Origin: Opitutaceae bacterium
GTDB taxonomy: Bacteria; Verrucomicrobiota; Verrucomicrobiia; Opitutales; Opitutaceae
Length of the DNA stretch: 64,000 bases
Direction: 5' to 3'
Assembly: GCA_015075305.1 (NCBI GenBank)
Contig: JABTUS010000001.1
Coordinates: 372,001 to 436,000 of the forward strand
In this document: positions 60,901 through 64,000 of the stretch, piece by piece
Numbering within the stretch: the first letter of the stretch is position 1
Layout: every line of letters starts with the position of its first letter
Position numbers and translations under genes: made by a program
Notes under the pieces: generated by a model
What the model saw: only the letters and a program-made list of their open reading frames with translations
What the model was told of the DNA's origin: nothing
Databases searched by the model: none

Positions 60901-62010
60901 ATGTCCACACCCATCGCCGGGCGCCCGCGCCGCATTGTCGTCAAACTGGGAACCGGTGTCCTGACCCACGGCATCGGGCAGCTCAACACAGCAATTGTCG
61001 ATGGCATCGCCCGCGAAATCGCCGGCCTGAGACAGCGCGGCACCGAGGTGATCGTCGTCTCCTCAGGAGCAGTCGGACTCGGCATGGGTGCACTCGGGCT
61101 TCAAAAAAAACCAAAGGATGTCTCCAAAAAGCAGGCCTGCGCGGCAATCGGACAGTCCCTGCTCATGCAGACCTGGCAGAAAGCATTCTCCCAGCAGAAT
61201 CTCACCGTCGCCCAGGTGCTTCTCACCCACGAGGACCTTCGCAGCCGCACGCGCTACCTGGGAGTCAAGGAATGCCTCCGGCAGCTGATCGACTACGGAA
61301 CCATTCCCGTCATCAATGAGAACGACACCGTGAGCGCGGCCGAAATCAAGTTCGGCGACAACGACACCCTGTCGGCGATGGTCGCTTCGTTGATGCAAGC
61401 CAGCCATCTCGCCATTCTTTCGACCGCGCCCGGTCTCATCGACATGAAGGGCACGGGGCGGATCGTACCCGTGGTCGAACGCATCACCCCCGAAATCGAA
61501 GCCATGGCCGGCGGCACGCAAAGTGAAACCGCAACGGGCGGAATGATCAGCAAGATCTCCGCCGCCCGCCTCGCGGCACAGGCCGGCTGCGGCGTCTTCA
61601 TCGCAAGCGGCGCCGAACCGGACATATTGAACAGGCTGCTGTCCGGTGGCGGACCCGGCACCTTTTTTGTCCCAAGCGGACTTCCCTTGGAAGCTCGGAA
61701 ACGCTGGCTCGCCTACTTTCAGCGCCCCGAGGGATCAATCGCCGTCAATGCATGCGCCGTGCCCGTGCTGCGCGACCAGGGCCGCAGCCTGCTCGCCGTC
61801 GGCGTCACAGGCGCCGAGGGTCGGTTTCAAGCGGGCGACATCGTGAATATCGCCGCACCGGACGGCACCATCTTCGCGCGCGGCAGGACGTCCTTTGGAA
61901 GCGACGACATTCCCCGCCTCGCGGAGAAGCACGGCGAGGACATGCGCGCGCTTTTCCCCGACCGCAAGCGCCACGAGGTCGTCCACCGCAACGACCTGGT
62001 CCTCCTGTAG
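60901..62010 (+). CDS. proB: Glutamate 5-kinase with PUA domain
   Basis: A 369-residue enzyme. The amino-acid-kinase domain has IVVKLGTGVLTHGIGQL (near residue 13), VIVVSSGAVGLGM, PVINENDTVSAAEIKFGDND and GTGGMxSK-like ATGGMISKISAARLAAQAG. A C-terminal PUA domain begins near 280 (GSIAVNACAVPVLRDQGRSLLAVGVTG). It makes glutamyl phosphate for proline. It lies 48 bp after frr. No proA is present in this window. Confidence 0.96.
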   Translation: MSTPIAGRPRRIVVKLGTGVLTHGIGQLNTAIVDGIAREIAGLRQRGTEVIVVSSGAVGLGMGALGLQKKPKDVSKKQACAAIGQSLLMQTWQKAFSQQNLTVAQVLLTHEDLRSRTRYLGVKECLRQLIDYGTIPVINENDTVSAAEIKFGDNDTLSAMVASLMQASHLAILSTAPGLIDMKGTGRIVPVVERITPEIEAMAGGTQSETATGGMISKISAARLAAQAGCGVFIASGAEPDILNRLLSGGGPGTFFVPSGLPLEARKRWLAYFQRPEGSIAVNACAVPVLRDQGRSLLAVGVTGAEGRFQAGDIVNIAAPDGTIFARGRTSFGSDDIPRLAEKHGEDMRALFPDRKRHEVVHRNDLVLL

Positions 62011-62030
62011 GAGAGAAACACACGCGGCGC

Positions 62031-64000
62031 ATGCACGGCGACAACCTTCTCCCCGCCAATCCCGGCGAAGCCCTTCCCGCCATCGATTTCCGGGGGCTTC
62101 TCAACGACGAACAGTTCGCGGCCGTCACCGCGCCCCCCGGCCCCCTGCTGGTGCTCGCCGGAGCCGGTTCGGGGAAAACGCGCACGCTCACCTTCCGCGT
62201 CGCGTACCTGTTGTCTCAGGGCGTGCGTCCCGGCGAGATTCTCCTGCTCACATTCACCAACAAGGCCGCGAAGGAGATGCTGCATCGCGTCCAGGATCTC
62301 ACCGGCATCGAGCCGCGCCAGTTCTGGGGCGGCACCTTCCATTCGCTCGGCCATCGCGCCCTGCGCATGTTCGGCGAATCGATCAGTCTCCCGAAAGCCT
62401 TCACGATACTCGACGCCGACGAATCCGAATCCATGCTCAAGCGGGTGGTTGAGGAGACGGACTCGCAGTTCTTCAAGGACAAGACCAATCCGCGCCCGGG
62501 TCCGCTCTTCAGCGTGCTTTCTCTCGCGCGCAACACACAGCGCACGCTGGCCGACACCGTGGACCGGCAGTTTCCCCAGTACAAGGATATCGCCATCGCC
62601 CTGCCCGCGTTCGCCGCCGCCTATCAGCGCCGCAAGCGGGAGCAGAACGTGTGCGACTACGACGACCTTCTCGAATTGTGGCTCGACCTGCTCACGAAGG
62701 ACCCTTCGGTAGCCGACTATTTTTCCCAGCGGTTCCGGCACGTGCTGGTCGACGAATACCAGGACACCAACACGCTGCAGTCGCAGATCGTCGATCGCAT
62801 CGCCTCGCACCACCGGCTGATGGCCGTCGGCGATGACGCCCAGTGCATCTACTCCTGGCGCGGCGCAAACTTCGAGAACATCATGACGTTCCCCGACCGC
62901 CACGCGGGAACCGTGATCCACCGCATCGAGGTCAACTACCGGTCGACTCCCGAAATCCTCCATCTGGCCAACGGCGTGCTGCTGGCCCAGCCGATCGGCC
63001 GGCACTTCGACAAGGAGCTCAAGGCCGCGCGCAAGCATTCGCACAAGCCGTTTCTCGTCCAGGCCATGGACGAGCGCGAGCAGGCCGACTTCATCGTGAA
63101 GCGGCTGCGCGCGCTGGTTGAGGACGAGGGCGTCGCCCTGCAGGACGTCGCCATCCTGTACCGCTCCCATTTTGTCGCGCTCGAAACCCAGCTCGCCCTG
63201 TCCCGCGCGGGCATTCCCTACCTCATCACCAGCGGAGTGAAATTTTTCGAGCGCCAGCACGTCCGCGACCTCGTCGCCCTCATCCAGTTCGTCTTCAATC
63301 CACGCAATGAGTCCGCATGGGCGCGCATCGCCGTCCTGCTCCCGAAGGTCGGCGAGAAGGGCGCGCAAAAAATCTATGCGGCCGCACTCGAGCACGCCCG
63401 ACTGCTTCAGCAGGATTTCCTCGATGCGCTCGCCACCGATGACGTGAAGTCAAAGGTCCCGAAGGACGCACGCGCCGAATGGGGCCACTTCTGCGCCTCG
63501 CTCGCCCAGGTGTCGGAGGCCATGGAAACCGCCCGGCCGGCCGTCGCGATCGAGAAGGCCATCGAAGGCTGGTACGGCGACTACCTCAAGGGCGCGTTCG
63601 CCGACTACCTCGATCGACGCGACGAATTGACCGCCCTGGTGGGCTTCGCCCAGCGCTACGACGAAATGGACGAACTGCTCGCCCAGATCGTGCTTCTCAA
63701 CGGCGAAGCGAGCGACCGCCATGCCGACCCCGATGCCGATGCCGTGAGACTGACAACCGTGCACCAGGCCAAGGGACTCGAATACGCGGTGGTCTTTGTC
63801 ATCGGCCTCGCGGATGGAGTGTTCCCCGGACGCAGAAGCATCGAAGCCGGCGACGTCGAGGAGGAACGCCGCCTCTTCTCCGTCGCCGTCACCCGAGCCC
63901 GTGACGAGCTCTACCTCTGCTTCCCAAGAGTGAATCTGCGCGGTGGACCGGGCGGCATGATGAACTCACCCAGCCGCTTCCTTCAGGAACTTTCGAGCAA
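62031..64000 (+). CDS. UvrD/PcrA/Rep-type helicase, 3' end cut by window edge
   Basis: The first 656 residues of a superfamily 1A DNA helicase. The N-terminal LLNDEQFAAVTAPPGPLLVLAGAGSGKTRTL holds the Q motif and Walker A (near residues 47-55). LTFTNKAAKEML (Ia), HVLVDEYQDTN (Walker B), VGDDAQCIYSWRGA (III) and VNYRSTPEIL (IV) follow. VRLTTVHQAKGLEYAVVFVIGL (V) and EERRLFSVAVTRARDELYL (VI) come near the edge. It starts 20 bp after proB. I do not separate UvrD, PcrA and Rep here. Confidence 0.95.
   Translation, partial: MHGDNLLPANPGEALPAIDFRGLLNDEQFAAVTAPPGPLLVLAGAGSGKTRTLTFRVAYLLSQGVRPGEILLLTFTNKAAKEMLHRVQDLTGIEPRQFWGGTFHSLGHRALRMFGESISLPKAFTILDADESESMLKRVVEETDSQFFKDKTNPRPGPLFSVLSLARNTQRTLADTVDRQFPQYKDIAIALPAFAAAYQRRKREQNVCDYDDLLELWLDLLTKDPSVADYFSQRFRHVLVDEYQDTNTLQSQIVDRIASHHRLMAVGDDAQCIYSWRGANFENIMTFPDRHAGTVIHRIEVNYRSTPEILHLANGVLLAQPIGRHFDKELKAARKHSHKPFLVQAMDEREQADFIVKRLRALVEDEGVALQDVAILYRSHFVALETQLALSRAGIPYLITSGVKFFERQHVRDLVALIQFVFNPRNESAWARIAVLLPKVGEKGAQKIYAAALEHARLLQQDFLDALATDDVKSKVPKDARAEWGHFCASLAQVSEAMETARPAVAIEKAIEGWYGDYLKGAFADYLDRRDELTALVGFAQRYDEMDELLAQIVLLNGEASDRHADPDADAVRLTTVHQAKGLEYAVVFVIGLADGVFPGRRSIEAGDVEEERRLFSVAVTRARDELYLCFPRVNLRGGPGGMMNSPSRFLQELSS

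Noticed and set aside
61827-63395. 522-residue minus-strand frame opposite proB and the helicase
   Set aside because: It is antisense to two clearly recognised genes and shows no domain of its own.

Overview
The window looks like chromosome from a GC-rich, motile, aerobic member of the Verrucomicrobiota, probably near Opitutus (Opitutaceae). I infer this from the gene mix: twin-arginine Gfo/Idh/MocA oxidoreductases, two secreted formylglycine sulfatases, a CusF-SCO fusion with heme A synthesis genes, an ISAzo13-family element, and housekeeping genes that are Gram-negative in style but not proteobacterial in order. No rRNA, tRNA, CRISPR array or prophage was recognised.

Layout. 1-7.5 kb: a DEAH helicase (HrpA type, cut by the left edge), a small membrane protein, a sulfite-oxidase-fold molybdoenzyme, a long perfect hairpin, then MobA, a GNAT acetyltransferase and the debris of an M20 peptidase on the minus strand; next a GNAT-like protein, a CbpA-type DnaJ protein and a Tat-exported oxidoreductase. 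7.7-14 kb: a short MetE-like methyltransferase, lipB and lipA flanking a VapBC toxin-antitoxin pair that an IS630-family element has split, and an AMP nucleosidase. 14-19 kb: cytochrome oxidase assembly (YtkA-like protein and CusF-SCO on the minus strand; heme A synthase, heme O synthase and a DUF420 protein on the plus strand) and a cupredoxin lipoprotein. 19-29.6 kb: a flagellar late-gene region with two tandem flagellins, fliD, a lipoprotein, fliS, small unassigned proteins, and a PAS histidine kinase plus sigma-54 response regulator likely to form a FleS/FleR-like pair.

29.6-40 kb: yicC, trpB, a head-to-head pair of toxin-antitoxin modules (both AbrB-type antitoxin plus PIN toxin), a STAS protein, acnA, a peroxiredoxin, tyrS and a membrane zinc peptidase. 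39.6-47.8 kb: a catabolic region with a Gfo/Idh oxidoreductase divergent from an AraC regulator, a sulfatase divergent from an SDR-cyclase-SDR run, and a cupin-GntR pair. 47.9-49.8 kb: an ISAzo13-family element whose transposase needs a -1 frameshift. 49.8-64 kb: a large unknown RG-rich protein, a bestrophin, HrpB, a DUF218 protein, a second sulfatase, nadD-rsfS, and a pyrH-frr-proB-helicase run leaving the right edge.

The most distinctive signals are the two IS insertions. Each sits exactly on a stop codon, and the first base of the element rebuilds that stop, so the host genes stay intact. One of them uncouples a toxin from its antitoxin. Other points worth attention are the shared operator-like motif in the double toxin-antitoxin island, the A-run frameshift site in the ISAzo13 transposase, the signal-peptide/M20-tail remnant, the terminator-like hairpin just in front of a flagellin gene, and the unassigned 657-residue RG-rich protein.
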